DNA of 64,000 bases, from positions 1-64,000 of the forward strand of contig JAISBM010000004.1 of assembly GCA_031266185.1 (NCBI GenBank), written 5' to 3'. A program made the position numbers and the translations under genes. The notes beneath the pieces are model-generated. The model did not search any database. It saw nothing but the letters and a program-made list of their open reading frames with translations, and had not been told where the DNA came from. Shown piece after piece: positions 26,162-34,335 of the stretch. The first letter of the stretch is position 1. The number at the start of each line of letters is the position of its first letter. This DNA is from Endomicrobium sp. GTDB taxonomy: Bacteria; Elusimicrobiota; Endomicrobiia; Endomicrobiales; Endomicrobiaceae.

Positions 26162-26467
26162 GTGAACATACAAATATCTTTAACTAAGCTGCGGAAAGAT
26201 CTTCTGCATCTTAAGGATGATGAAGAATTAACGGTAACATCTGAAGGCAAGGCTGCATATACTATTAAAAAAGCGAACCATGACAGGAATGCAAAGTTTC
26301 TGCAGGCTTTGAGCAAGTGTCCAAACTTGTCCCTCACAGATGAAGAGATAATAATGTTTAAAAATGAGGGGGAGAAAATGATAGTTCTGGATGTATACCA
26401 CAAAAGCCAATCTTTAATTTTCTCATTTGCTAAATCGCAATCATTTATACAATCTTGGTTTCTATAA
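26162..26467 (+). pseudogene. Phd/YefM-like antitoxin with toxin-start stub, truncated
   Basis: The GTG at 26162 follows GAGGGG. The first 70 residues (NIQISLTKLRKDLLHLKDDE, LTVTSEGKAAYTI) look like a type II antitoxin DNA-binding domain of the Phd/YefM kind. The frame then runs into MIVLDVY, which resembles the first residues of a PIN-domain toxin. It next crosses into DNA of the minus-strand transposase remnant, giving a meaningless tail. The antitoxin part could still be made and has a good promoter. The toxin is gone. Family assignment is by pattern only. Confidence 0.5.
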
Positions 26468-26640
26468 ACAAATTGTTCTTTGATCGTTCTGTTAAAGCGT
26501 TCAATGTATGCGTTGTTTTAGGATTATGCGGATAATTAAAAAAATGTGTTAAATCATTTGCTTTCAAAGTAATCATGTGCATGTCCTGCAAACTCACTTC
26601 CGTTATCCGTCAAGATCCGTTTTATTTCAAAAGGGCAAAA
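26400..26640 (-). mobile_element. Transposase (DDE integrase type) C-terminal remnant
   Basis: On the minus strand, [20 protein letters not shown] carries the second catalytic aspartate of DDE integrases (TDNGSEF). After a frameshift, THFFNYP then NAYIERFNRTIKEQFVYRNQ contains the catalytic glutamate motif (IERFNRT), ending NEKIKDWLL. This resembles IS481/IS3-type elements. The N-terminal half and both ends of the element are absent. Its 5' side is fused to the partial rpmB copy. Confidence 0.8.
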
Positions 26641-26774
26641 GTTTAAACTTTGAAGATTTGGCCTAAAAAGTCTTTTTGAAGCTTTATTTGAGTGGCTTAC
26701 AGTATTGCCAGATGACGAACCTTTCCCACAGACTGCACATTTATAAGACATTTTCTACATTCCTCCCAATAATA
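26641..26774 (-). pseudogene. Truncated rpmB copy fused to transposase remnant
   Basis: The first 37 codons of rpmB and its ribosome site are duplicated here. The frame then passes directly into the transposase remnant (residue 38 on: [17 protein letters not shown]). The start signals are intact, so a 65-residue chimera could be translated. It carries only one of the two zinc CxxC pairs and cannot replace L28. It is the second copy of the 134-bp repeat. Confidence 0.85.
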
Positions 26775-26802
26775 TCCATTCGATAGGCAACTTATAATTT
26801 AG

Positions 26803-27045
26803 TCTGCAATACAGACAAAAGGTATTATAACTATAGAAGAACATAAAACCACAGGAGGGTTAGGATCAATTGTTTCAGAGATATTATGCTTAAACGTTGA
26901 TAAATATGTGCCATTTAAAACGATAGGTGTTGATACAGACTGTTTTTATAAAAATTTACGCTATAATCAAGCAAAAGAAGAATATGGAATAACTTCAGCT
27001 AATATAGTTTCTACTGCCGAGTTAATTTATAAAGGAGCTAAATAA
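26803..27045 (+). pseudogene. Transketolase C-terminal remnant
   Basis: The frame reads GIITIEEHKTTGGLGSIVSE, then FKTIGVDTD and EEYGITSANIVSTAELIYKG. This is the C-terminal domain of transketolase/DXS-like enzymes (vEEH..tGGLGsaV.E). About 75 codons remain, open to the natural stop. That stop (TAA at 27043) overlaps the ATG of the HIT gene, as in a former two-gene operon. The thiamine-binding domains are missing, so it is inactive. It is probably the C-terminal half-protein of a split transketolase. Confidence 0.75.
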
Positions 27046-27524
27046 TGGGATGTTTAACATGTCAAATACTACAAGGAGATTTAATCCCGCCTGGTGGTAT
27101 TTTTTATCGAGATCAGGATTTTCTTATTTGCCATACTTTAGATGTAAATATTTTGGGGTATATGATTGTTTCTCCAGTTAGACACATACAAAGTTATGAT
27201 GAACTTTCAAGCAAAGAAGCAGAAAAGTTAGGGTTACATATACACATATTAACTCGATTTTTAAAAACAAAGATTCATGACATTGAAAAAACTTATATTT
27301 GTAGTTTTAATGAAGAAACTCATCACTTGCATTTTCATGTTTTTCCTAGATATCCATGGATGTTAAGTTCTGAAAATATTCATACCGATGGGAAAATAGA
27401 TGCTGCAAAGATTTTTAGCCAGATGAGAAAAACGTACAAAGTTGGTATTAATGAGGAGATGAAGAATAAAATATATCTTCTTGCGGAGCAATTTAAAGTC
27501 TTTTTATCAGAATATAAGGATTAG
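27045..27524 (+). CDS. HIT family hydrolase
   Basis: The 159-residue protein has the histidine triad HHLHFHVFPR (about 102-111) and the N-terminal pattern CLTCQILQGD with two cysteines that may bind zinc. Between them lies HTLDVNILGYMIVSPVRHI. HIT proteins cut nucleotide phosphoramidates or dinucleotides such as AppppA. The C-terminal 45 residues are an extension beyond the core. The ATG overlaps the stop of the transketolase remnant, so its old translational coupling may be lost. Confidence 0.88.
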   Translation: MGCLTCQILQGDLIPPGGIFYRDQDFLICHTLDVNILGYMIVSPVRHIQSYDELSSKEAEKLGLHIHILTRFLKTKIHDIEKTYICSFNEETHHLHFHVFPRYPWMLSSENIHTDGKIDAAKIFSQMRKTYKVGINEEMKNKIYLLAEQFKVFLSEYKD

Positions 27525-27528
27525 AAAA

Positions 27529-27642
27529 ATGCCAAAAGTTATTATTGTTACTAGTACTAAAGGCATTGGGGAATTAATTTTGGACATAATAAAATGTTGC
27601 AAATGTTATGTAACAATACATGAGCTTGCTTTTTTGCAATAA
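27529..27642 (+). pseudogene. Short SDR-like N-terminal remnant
   Basis: Four nt after the HIT stop, an ORF of 37 codons starts MPKVIIVTSTKGIGELIL. It resembles the TGxxxGIG nucleotide-binding start of short-chain dehydrogenases, but with the first glycine replaced. It ends after 37 residues (HELAFLQ) without any further SDR sequence. Confidence 0.4.
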
Positions 27643-27748
27643 TATTTTGTAAAATATACGCTAAGTTAACAAGGGAGAAAAAGTGCAGATTTCAGCATAC
27701 AGCATATAATGTAATAAATTCCGCAAGAGCATTTTTTTACAAAAAAGT

Positions 27749-27785
27749 AAAGCCGTTGTCTGGTATTTTCAGACAACGGCTTTTT
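27749..27785 (+). terminator. Perfect 14-bp hairpin plus T-run before the RiPP precursor
   Basis: AAAGCCGTTGTCTG at 27749-27762 pairs perfectly with CAGACAACGGCTTT at 27770-27783 over a 7-nt loop, and a T-run follows. It is G+C-rich compared with its surroundings. It could end transcription from the HIT side or act as an attenuator in a leader that continues into the precursor gene. Confidence 0.8.
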
Positions 27786-27800
27786 CATTTTGTTGTTAAA

Positions 27801-27831
27801 AAGGAGGGTGTGTATGAAAAAGTATGAGTAA
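27801..27831 (+). promoter_or_regulatory. Strong ribosome site with five-codon ORF in the precursor leader
   Basis: AAGGAGGG at 27801-27808 is a near-perfect Shine-Dalgarno. It is followed 5 nt later by ATG AAA AAG TAT GAG TAA (27814-27831). It lies between the hairpin and the precursor gene. It may be a leader-peptide remnant or the start of a decayed earlier precursor. Confidence 0.4.
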
Positions 27832-27900
27832 ATTCTTCGATTTTTTGTAACCGCAGAAGTTAGGTATTAAATTCATGTAAAATAAAGATTGGAGGAAAAA

Positions 27901-28080
27901 ATGGCAAAGTTTAAAAAAGAAAAAGTCTCATTTTTTAAGAAAGAATTAAAGGCACTGTGTGCATATACACTAGCAGATGATAACCCATGGAAGGATCGCC
28001 GTCCACCTAACCCTCCTCCTACTCAGCCCAAACCTCAGCCTCCTTTGCCTGGGTTTCCTCCGTTTAGACCTTTTTTTTGA
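27901..28080 (+). CDS. RiPP-type precursor peptide with proline-rich tail
   Basis: The 59-residue peptide starts at ATG 27901, 5 nt after GGAGG; an in-frame TTG at 27889 overlaps that site and is rejected. Residues 1-25 form a basic, amphipathic leader-like segment (MAKFKKEKVSFFKKELKALC) with the only cysteine, C20. Residues 26-59 are unusual: an acidic pair, NPW, KDRR, then a tail with 13 prolines in 27 residues (PPNPPPTQPKPQPP) ending GFPPFRPFF. Such tails resemble proline-rich antimicrobial peptides, and PPP stretches need EF-P for translation. The three next genes encode a PqqD-like protein, a radical SAM enzyme and an exporter. I do not recognise the precursor family. Confidence 0.75.
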   Translation: MAKFKKEKVSFFKKELKALCAYTLADDNPWKDRRPPNPPPTQPKPQPPLPGFPPFRPFF

Positions 28081-28108
28081 TGAGTATATCCGGTGATAGT
28101 GATAAGTA

Positions 28109-28381
28109 ATGTATATATTAAACAAATTTTTACGAATTAAAAAGTCTTATGTTTTCGGTTCATTTTATATAATTTATGTGCAATATCCATATTATATAAA
28201 TTGTGATACGAAGTTTTATGTATCTAAGGAAATGAAAAAAATTTTTAATTATTTAAAAAAGATTAAAAATTTTGAATTAACTATTTTTTATGAGATTTTA
28301 AATAATAGTGAAGATGAAATAAAAGAAATAATTAGAATGTTAATTAGCAACAAGGTGATTTTAAATGCAGATCTTGGATAG
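28109..28381 (+). CDS. PqqD-like RiPP recognition protein (RRE)
   Basis: The 90-residue protein has an N-terminal beta-rich part (KKSYVFGSFYIIYVQYPYYI). A winged-helix-like part follows (VSKEMKKIFNYLKKIKNFEL, EILNNSEDEIKEIIRMLISN), as expected for a PqqD-fold RRE that binds the precursor leader and presents it to a radical SAM enzyme. The last 17 nt overlap the radical SAM gene. The assignment rests on size, predicted pattern and position; the sequence is divergent. Confidence 0.6.
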   Translation: MYILNKFLRIKKSYVFGSFYIIYVQYPYYINCDTKFYVSKEMKKIFNYLKKIKNFELTIFYEILNNSEDEIKEIIRMLISNKVILNADLG

Positions 28382-29354
28382 CTATATTACAATTACATTA
28401 GAATTAACATACAATTGTAATTTTAAATGTGTACATTGCTTTAATTCTTATAAGAAAGCTCAAGATAAAAGTCTTGAGCTTTCTTTAGAAAATATAAAAT
28501 ATATTGTAGAAAAAACTAAAAAGTTAGATATTCTTAAAATATATTTGTTTGGTGGAGAACCTCTGCTTAATAAAAACTTTAAGGAAATCTATGTGTTTTT
28601 ATGGAATCAAGGATTCCAAATTACAATCACTACTAATGGATTTCTGCTATCTAAGAAAATTATTGATCTTTTCAAAAAATATCCTCCTTTTAATCTTAAT
28701 ATTAGTTTATATGGATACAATTCCCAAACATATATAGACACAACCTCTTTTAATGTTTTTGAAACTATCTACTCAAATCTAAAATCCCTACAGGAAAGTA
28801 ACATGGATTTTTTTATCAAATATATAGCTTTGAAAACTAATTTTAACTATGATTTAATAATAAATTTTATGTTAAAAAACAGCTTTAATTATGCTATTCA
28901 ATATTCAATAATCCCACTTTTAAATACAGATCTAAAAAGTTTACAATATCAAATTTCTGAAACTGAATTAAAGCAAATAAGTCCAGCTAAAAATATGAAT
29001 CTAAAAGTAGATGCCACAGAACATTATTCGGTTTATGAAAAAAAAGAAAATAGATGTGAAGTTTGGAAACAAAGTTTTGTAATTGCTCCTAATGGAGATA
29101 TGAGACCATGCATTCCATTTACTAATTCAAAAAAAATTAATATATTCAAAAGAATAAAAATTGAAAATTTATTATTAAAATTAGGCAATAATTTTAATGA
29201 AAATAATATATATTATGGTAAATGTAGTAAATGTTTAGATAAAGATTTTTGTGAATGTCCTGTTATTATAAACTTATATAAAGGTAAAGATCTATCTAAT
29301 GTTTGCCACCGAACTAAAATTAAAAAACTAAAGAAAAAGGTATTAAATAAATGA
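28365..29354 (+). CDS. Radical SAM/SPASM peptide-modifying enzyme
   Basis: The 329-residue protein has the SAM cluster motif CNFKCVHC (CxxxCxxC, about 18-25) and FGGEPLLN. The C-terminal SPASM region has APNGDMRPC, then GKCSKCLDKDFCECP and a final C before HRT, giving the cysteines for auxiliary Fe-S clusters. This architecture is standard for enzymes that crosslink or otherwise modify ribosomal peptides. It overlaps the RRE upstream (17 nt) and the exporter downstream (ATGA), so the three are one translational unit. The obvious substrate is the proline-rich peptide at 27901-28080; the reaction cannot be predicted. Confidence 0.88.
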   Translation: MQILDSYITITLELTYNCNFKCVHCFNSYKKAQDKSLELSLENIKYIVEKTKKLDILKIYLFGGEPLLNKNFKEIYVFLWNQGFQITITTNGFLLSKKIIDLFKKYPPFNLNISLYGYNSQTYIDTTSFNVFETIYSNLKSLQESNMDFFIKYIALKTNFNYDLIINFMLKNSFNYAIQYSIIPLLNTDLKSLQYQISETELKQISPAKNMNLKVDATEHYSVYEKKENRCEVWKQSFVIAPNGDMRPCIPFTNSKKINIFKRIKIENLLLKLGNNFNENNIYYGKCSKCLDKDFCECPVIINLYKGKDLSNVCHRTKIKKLKKKVLNK

Positions 29355-30970
29355 AAAAATTCAAAATTTTAAATAAAGATTTTATTAAATCGCAGATTTA
29401 TATATTTATTACTATCATAATTTTACAATTGTTTTTTTTAGTAAATCCATTTATATATAAAAAAATTATAGATGAGGCTGTATTAAAAAACAATTTAAAT
29501 TTATTTTTTAAATATATACTTATTTATCTGATTTTTGCTTTAATAAAATTCTTGTTAGAATATTTGGATTTTATATGCGCAGCTTATTTTCAAAATAAAA
29601 ACTACTTAATATTAAATAATATTTTTTTTACAAAATTTTTAAAAATAAAAGAAAATATATTAAAGAAAAAAGCAGGCGGGGAAATACAACATATTCTTAA
29701 TAATGACATTAATAATATTTTGGTTTATGTAACATCTACTTTTGCTAATTTGTTAAGTAATTTATTGAGTGCGCTAGTAGCTTTATTTTTTATTTTCAGA
29801 TTAAATACAAAAGTAGGATTTATTTCTTTAGCTACTTGTGCTATTATGTTGTTTGTTAGCAATAAATTTTATAAAAAAAATATAGCATTAGCCCCATTTA
29901 TAAGAGATACATCGAAGGATAAACTAGACTTTTTGCTTTCAATATATAATTATTCAGGATATATAAAAAGCAATCGATTAATGGATTTTTTCAAAGGTAA
30001 ATATTTTGGACTTAATAATAAATATAATTTTTATTTATATAAAGAAGCATGCAATGATATTTTTTCTGACCAGATAAATAATTTTTTAAGGCTAATAGTA
30101 AGTATTTTAGTTTTAATATTTATGGGTTTGAATTTATTTGGAGGCAAAACTACTTTAGGGACAATATTAGCAGTAGAAGCTCTACTACCACTATTTTATA
30201 ATCCTATGTTGTATTTTTTCAATAGCATAACAAGATTAGGCAAGACTAAAGAATCATTAAAAAGATTAGAAGAATTTGGGAATTATGAGGAGGAAGTTTA
30301 TGGGAAAGGATTAAAAATAGATAAAATAAAAACCATCAACCTGGACAATATTAAATATTCCCATGATAACAAAAAAATTCTATATGAAAATTTGACTAAA
30401 AAAATAGAGATTGGGAAAATAAATTTTATTGTTGGAGCAAACGGTATAGGAAAAACTACTTTATTTAAAATAATCTTAAATTTATTTGATTTAGATACTG
30501 GAGATATAAAAGTTAATGATACATCTATAAAAGAGATAGACTTAGAAAGTTATAGGCAACATTTTTTATATACATCATAAGAACCATTTATAATGAAAGG
30601 AACTATCTTTGAAAATATAGTTTTAAATAAATCAATAAATCAAGAAGATTTGATTGAAATATTAAAAAAATATAATTTATACAGTAGAGTTAATAACTTA
30701 GGTGGTCTAGATAAAAATGTTTCTAGTGGTGGTAAAGAATTAAGTGGCGGTGAGAAACAAGTAATAGAAATTATACGATTTCTTTTAAATGATTCACAGA
30801 TGATATTAATGGATGAACCTCAAGCAAATATTGACCAAGAATTAAAAGAGATTTTAGCAGATATAATTGAACAATTTAATCAGTCTGGAGTTACGTTTAT
30901 TATAATTTCCCATCAAGAATTTGATTTTAAAAATGAAAATACGAAAAATCGGCATATAGTACAATTATAG
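29351..30970 (+). pseudogene. ABC exporter of the RiPP locus, interrupted by one in-frame TAA
   Basis: The 539-codon frame encodes six membrane helices (about 10-290) and an ATPase: Walker A GANGIGKTT, signature LSGGEKQV, Walker B MILMDEPQ and switch His in IISHQE. It is interrupted only by TAA at 30578-30580. The context YTS*EPFIMKGTIFENI places the stop exactly at the Q-loop glutamine (compare YFTQDSF in the exporter at 21904-23522). A single CAA to TAA change explains it. No peptidase domain is fused. The product is probably lost or truncated unless the stop is read through or is a sequencing/strain difference. Confidence 0.85.
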
Positions 30971-31008
30971 AAAAAGTATATTTGACCTGATTAAATTTTA
31001 ATGTTTTG

Positions 31009-32190
31009 TTAGTCGTACCTCAACGCTTCTGTAGGACTCAATTTAGAGGCTTTTCTTGCAGGCCACACTCCAAAAATTAGGCCGGTAAACCCTGAAAAGC
31101 AAAAAGCAAGTACTATTGAAAATGGTGTTATGACAGTTGGCCAACCGGCAAGCTTGCTGACTATAATTGAAGCTATAGATCCAAATATTATGCCAACAAA
31201 GCCTCCAATACAACATACAAAAATGGATTCAATTATAAACTGAAGCAAAATATCTGCATTGTTTGCACCAATTGCTTTCCTTAGACCTATCTCTTTTGTT
31301 CTTTCGGAAACAGATACAAACATTATGTTCATAATACCTATTCCGCCTACAAGCAAACTTATAAAACCAATAGAGCCTAACAAAAGAGAAAATGCTCTTG
31401 TCGTTTGTGACACGGTCTCTTGGATTTCAACCATATTCCAAACTTTTATGGCATCTCTTTGTGAAGCAGGCATTCTATGTGTAAATAAGAGTCGAGTTAT
31501 TATAGATTCAGCCACTTCGTTCATATCTGCATCATCTCGTACCTGAACATCCATATAGTTTAAATACACAGTACCAAGTACTCTTTTCAAGGCTGTATTT
31601 AAAGGCATAGTTACTTTATCATCTTCATCACGCCAACCGCTAGAGCCTTTAACTGGCAAAACTCCTATTACTCGAAAATCTATTCTGTTAATTTTTATGT
31701 ATTCACCAATGGGATTAAAATTTTTATCTCCATAAATTTCATTGATCACAGTTTTTCCAAGTAGCACAACCTTTTTTTTATCAATATTTTCAGCCTCGGT
31801 AAAAAATATGCCCCTAGAAGGATGAGAATTTTTTAAGTCAGCATAGTCTGGAGAAACACCTTCTAATACCGTATTATAATTTCTACCATTTGCAACAACT
31901 TGAGCTCTTCCAGTAGCATAACCTACTACAGCTTTTATGCCAGCTACATTTCTTTTAAGATCATATATGTCCTCAACCTTAAATCCTATGTAAGAGTCAG
32001 TTTCAATAGAAATTCCACCTGAAATCTCATTTGGGCGATGGTTTAGACGGTCTGATAACCCCACCATATTTAGCAACTTGACAGGATCTTCATGCATGTC
32101 ATTTTTTGAAGAATAAATAGTAGGTAAAGCTACGTTTTCTAGTATTGTAAGCTTATCCGTCACCGTGACCAGTGATGAAGGCGTGGACAA
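31009..32190 (-). pseudogene. MacB-type ATPase/permease deletion chimera
   Basis: Residues 1-60 are a piece of a MacB/LolD-like ATPase (LTILENVALPTIYSSK, LLNMVGLSDRLNHRPNEISGG), lacking Walker A and everything after the signature. They run straight into the periplasmic domain of the partner permease (TDSYIGFKVEDIYDL) and its FtsX-like membrane part. The latter ends normally with GLRKAIGA and ARKASKLSPTEALRYD. An internal deletion has fused two adjacent genes in frame and removed the first permease helix. The start is only a TTG without ribosome site. Transport function is not expected. Confidence 0.8.
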
Positions 32191-32199
32191 AGATAGAGT

Positions 32200-32439
32200 A
32201 TGTTTACTAATTATACAAGAAATCTAGTGACTATTACTATACTTGTTCACTTAGATTTTGCAAGAAGTCTAATGTCATGTGCTTTTATACTTAAAATTCG
32301 AAAAGGTTCAGTATTTTTATTATTTTTTATCTTGAAATTGCCAGAGATGATAGCAGCTGCTGCTGCATTTGTCAATGTATTAACATTTTTTATTATGTTG
32401 CGTTTAAAAAATTTAGTAAACTGTCTGTCTAAATTATAA
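32200..32439 (+). CDS. Small hydrophobic ORF, possible tail of a lost membrane protein
   Basis: This 79-residue open frame has a hydrophobic central part (SVFLLFFILKLPEMIAAAAA) and a second membrane-like segment (FVNVLTFFIMLR), ending in a basic tail. There is no clear ribosome site and no recognised family. Its stop is 5 nt before the PIG-L gene frame on the same strand. That position suggests the C-terminus of a glycosyltransferase or flippase whose front was lost in the event that created the MacB chimera. Confidence 0.3.
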   Translation: MFTNYTRNLVTITILVHLDFARSLMSCAFILKIRKGSVFLLFFILKLPEMIAAAAAFVNVLTFFIMLRLKNLVNCLSKL

Positions 32440-32444
32440 ATTAT

Positions 32445-33203
32445 TTGGTTTATAATTTAAGTTTGGGATTAAGTCCCTTTGGAGAAGATAATAAAACACT
32501 TAAAAAACAGACACTTTTTAGGCTTTATGAATATATTCAGCCTCTTATAAATTATTCTATTCCCAATGAGGATAGCATTTATGTAGATAAAGTTTTAGCT
32601 ATTGCTCCTCATCAAGATGATGAAGCTGTTGGCTGTGCTGGAACTTTGATAAAACATGTAAAATCTGGTAAACATTTAGAAATTGTTTTTTGCACAAATG
32701 ATTCACAAGAAAGAATGGAAGAATCTAAAAAAGCTGTAGAAATAATAGGCTCTAAGAAAAATCATTATATGCATTTTCCTGCACGTAACTTAAGTGGGAA
32801 TAAGGATTTTAAAGAAAGTTTGGGTACTATTTTAAATTCCGTAAAACCAGAAGCAGTGTTTATGCCTTTCTTTTTTGATAAACATGATGACCACATAGCT
32901 GTTTCTTGGGCAATTAGTAAACAGGCAAAGAAAATGGATTTGAATTTTATGGTTTATGCTTATTCTGTGTGGTCGCCGTTCAATCCAAATTGTTTGTTTG
33001 ATATAAGTAAAGAATGGGATGTCAAAATGCAGGCAATAGAATGCTATAAAACCCAGCATGCCACAAGAGATTATATAAAAATTGCTCAAGGTTTGAATCA
33101 GTATTGGGGTGAAATTAAAGAGCGTGGCATGATGTATGCTGAAGTTTTTCTTAAAATGACGGTACAAGAATATATATCTTTATGGAGTAAAATATTTAAA
33201 TGA
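32445..33203 (+). CDS. PIG-L family (LmbE-like) sugar N-deacetylase
   Basis: The zinc-enzyme signature APHQDDEAVGCAGTLIKH (about 51-68) and a later FFDKHDDHIAVSWAI supply the HxDD...H metal site. Family members deacetylate N-acetylglucosamine in glycolipids and LPS. The first 45 residues are an extension; the start is uncertain (TTG 32445 or TTG 32463, with no ATG upstream of the motif). It overlaps the GT4 gene by 4 nt and leads a run of LPS genes, so an LPS core or O-chain sugar is the likely substrate. Confidence 0.85.
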   Translation: MVYNLSLGLSPFGEDNKTLKKQTLFRLYEYIQPLINYSIPNEDSIYVDKVLAIAPHQDDEAVGCAGTLIKHVKSGKHLEIVFCTNDSQERMEESKKAVEIIGSKKNHYMHFPARNLSGNKDFKESLGTILNSVKPEAVFMPFFFDKHDDHIAVSWAISKQAKKMDLNFMVYAYSVWSPFNPNCLFDISKEWDVKMQAIECYKTQHATRDYIKIAQGLNQYWGEIKERGMMYAEVFLKMTVQEYISLWSKIFK

Positions 33204-34306
33204 GGTATAGAATTTTACACATTTTTTCATCTTATTCTTTTGGTGGTGCAGAAAAAACTACACTTCTTTTGGCTGAAAATTTACAAAAATTTGGAGGTAG
33301 TGATAATATAGTTGCACTACCTTGTGATAGTCAAATGTACAAAGAAGCAGAAAAAAGAAATATTAAAGTTGTAAATTTTAAAGCAGTTAACTCTTTTGAC
33401 CCCAGTGGCATTTTAAAACTTATAAAACTTATAAAAAGAAATAATATAAATATATTGCACGTTCATCAAGGTAAACTTTATTGGACTTCTATTATAGTAA
33501 AGTTGTTGTGTTTAAATAAAATTAAAGTAGTTTTTCATAGAAGGCAAGACACTAGACATAGCTTTATAAGCAAAAATCATTATAGATTTGCAGATGCAAT
33601 TATAACTGTGTCGCAAGCTGTTGCCAACGGTTTAATAAAATACGAAAAAGTTGATCCTAAAAAAATTACAGTGGTTTATAATGGTGTAAATTTTGAAAAG
33701 TTTAATAAAAATATAGATTGTAGTGATGTTATAAAAGAGTATTCTTTAGAAGGAAAAAAGGTTGTAGGTACAGTTTCTCAAATTGTAGATTTTAGAGGTA
33801 AAGGTCAAATATATCTTACCGAAGCTGCCCAGATGCTTAGAAAAGATTTTCCTGATTTAAGATATTTAATAGTAGGCTCAGGCAAAGGACTACAAGAGCA
33901 AAAAGAGTATGCAAAAAAACTTAATGTTGACGACATAGTTTATTTTTCAGGTTATCAAGACAATGTTCCTAAATACATTTTGGCTATGGACATCTTTTGC
34001 TTGCTTGCTTGGGATACTGAAGGTATGCCAAACGTTGTTGTGGAAGCAGAATCTTTAGAAAAACCTGTAATTGTTACAAACATTGGAGGCAATGTTGAAG
34101 CTTTTATAGATGGTGTTACTGGCCTTATGGTGGAGCCTAAAAATTCTGTTCAAGTTGCAAATGCAATAAAAATCCTTATTTTAAATCCGCATCTTGCAAA
34201 GCAGATGGGTATAGCAGGTAAGAAGTATATTGAAGAAAAATTTGTTTTAAAAAATACAGTCAAAAATACTTTTGGAGTGTATGAAAGAATACTAAAAAGT
34301 ATTTAA
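33200..34306 (+). CDS. Family 4 glycosyltransferase
   Basis: The 368-residue GT-B fold enzyme has an N-terminal acceptor domain starting LHIFSSYSFGGAEKTTLLLA. A linker VSQAVANGLIKYEKV and the donor-domain start VYNGVNFEKF follow. Late motifs are AWDTEGMPNVVVEAESLEKPVIVTNIGG, the family's EGxPxxxxEA signature. It probably extends the LPS core with a hexose or heptose. It overlaps the deacetylase gene and is 29 nt from the next transferase gene. Confidence 0.9.
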   Translation: MRYRILHIFSSYSFGGAEKTTLLLAENLQKFGGSDNIVALPCDSQMYKEAEKRNIKVVNFKAVNSFDPSGILKLIKLIKRNNINILHVHQGKLYWTSIIVKLLCLNKIKVVFHRRQDTRHSFISKNHYRFADAIITVSQAVANGLIKYEKVDPKKITVVYNGVNFEKFNKNIDCSDVIKEYSLEGKKVVGTVSQIVDFRGKGQIYLTEAAQMLRKDFPDLRYLIVGSGKGLQEQKEYAKKLNVDDIVYFSGYQDNVPKYILAMDIFCLLAWDTEGMPNVVVEAESLEKPVIVTNIGGNVEAFIDGVTGLMVEPKNSVQVANAIKILILNPHLAKQMGIAGKKYIEEKFVLKNTVKNTFGVYERILKSI

Positions 34307-34335
34307 CATATTATTTTTTTTAAAGGTAGCTTAAA

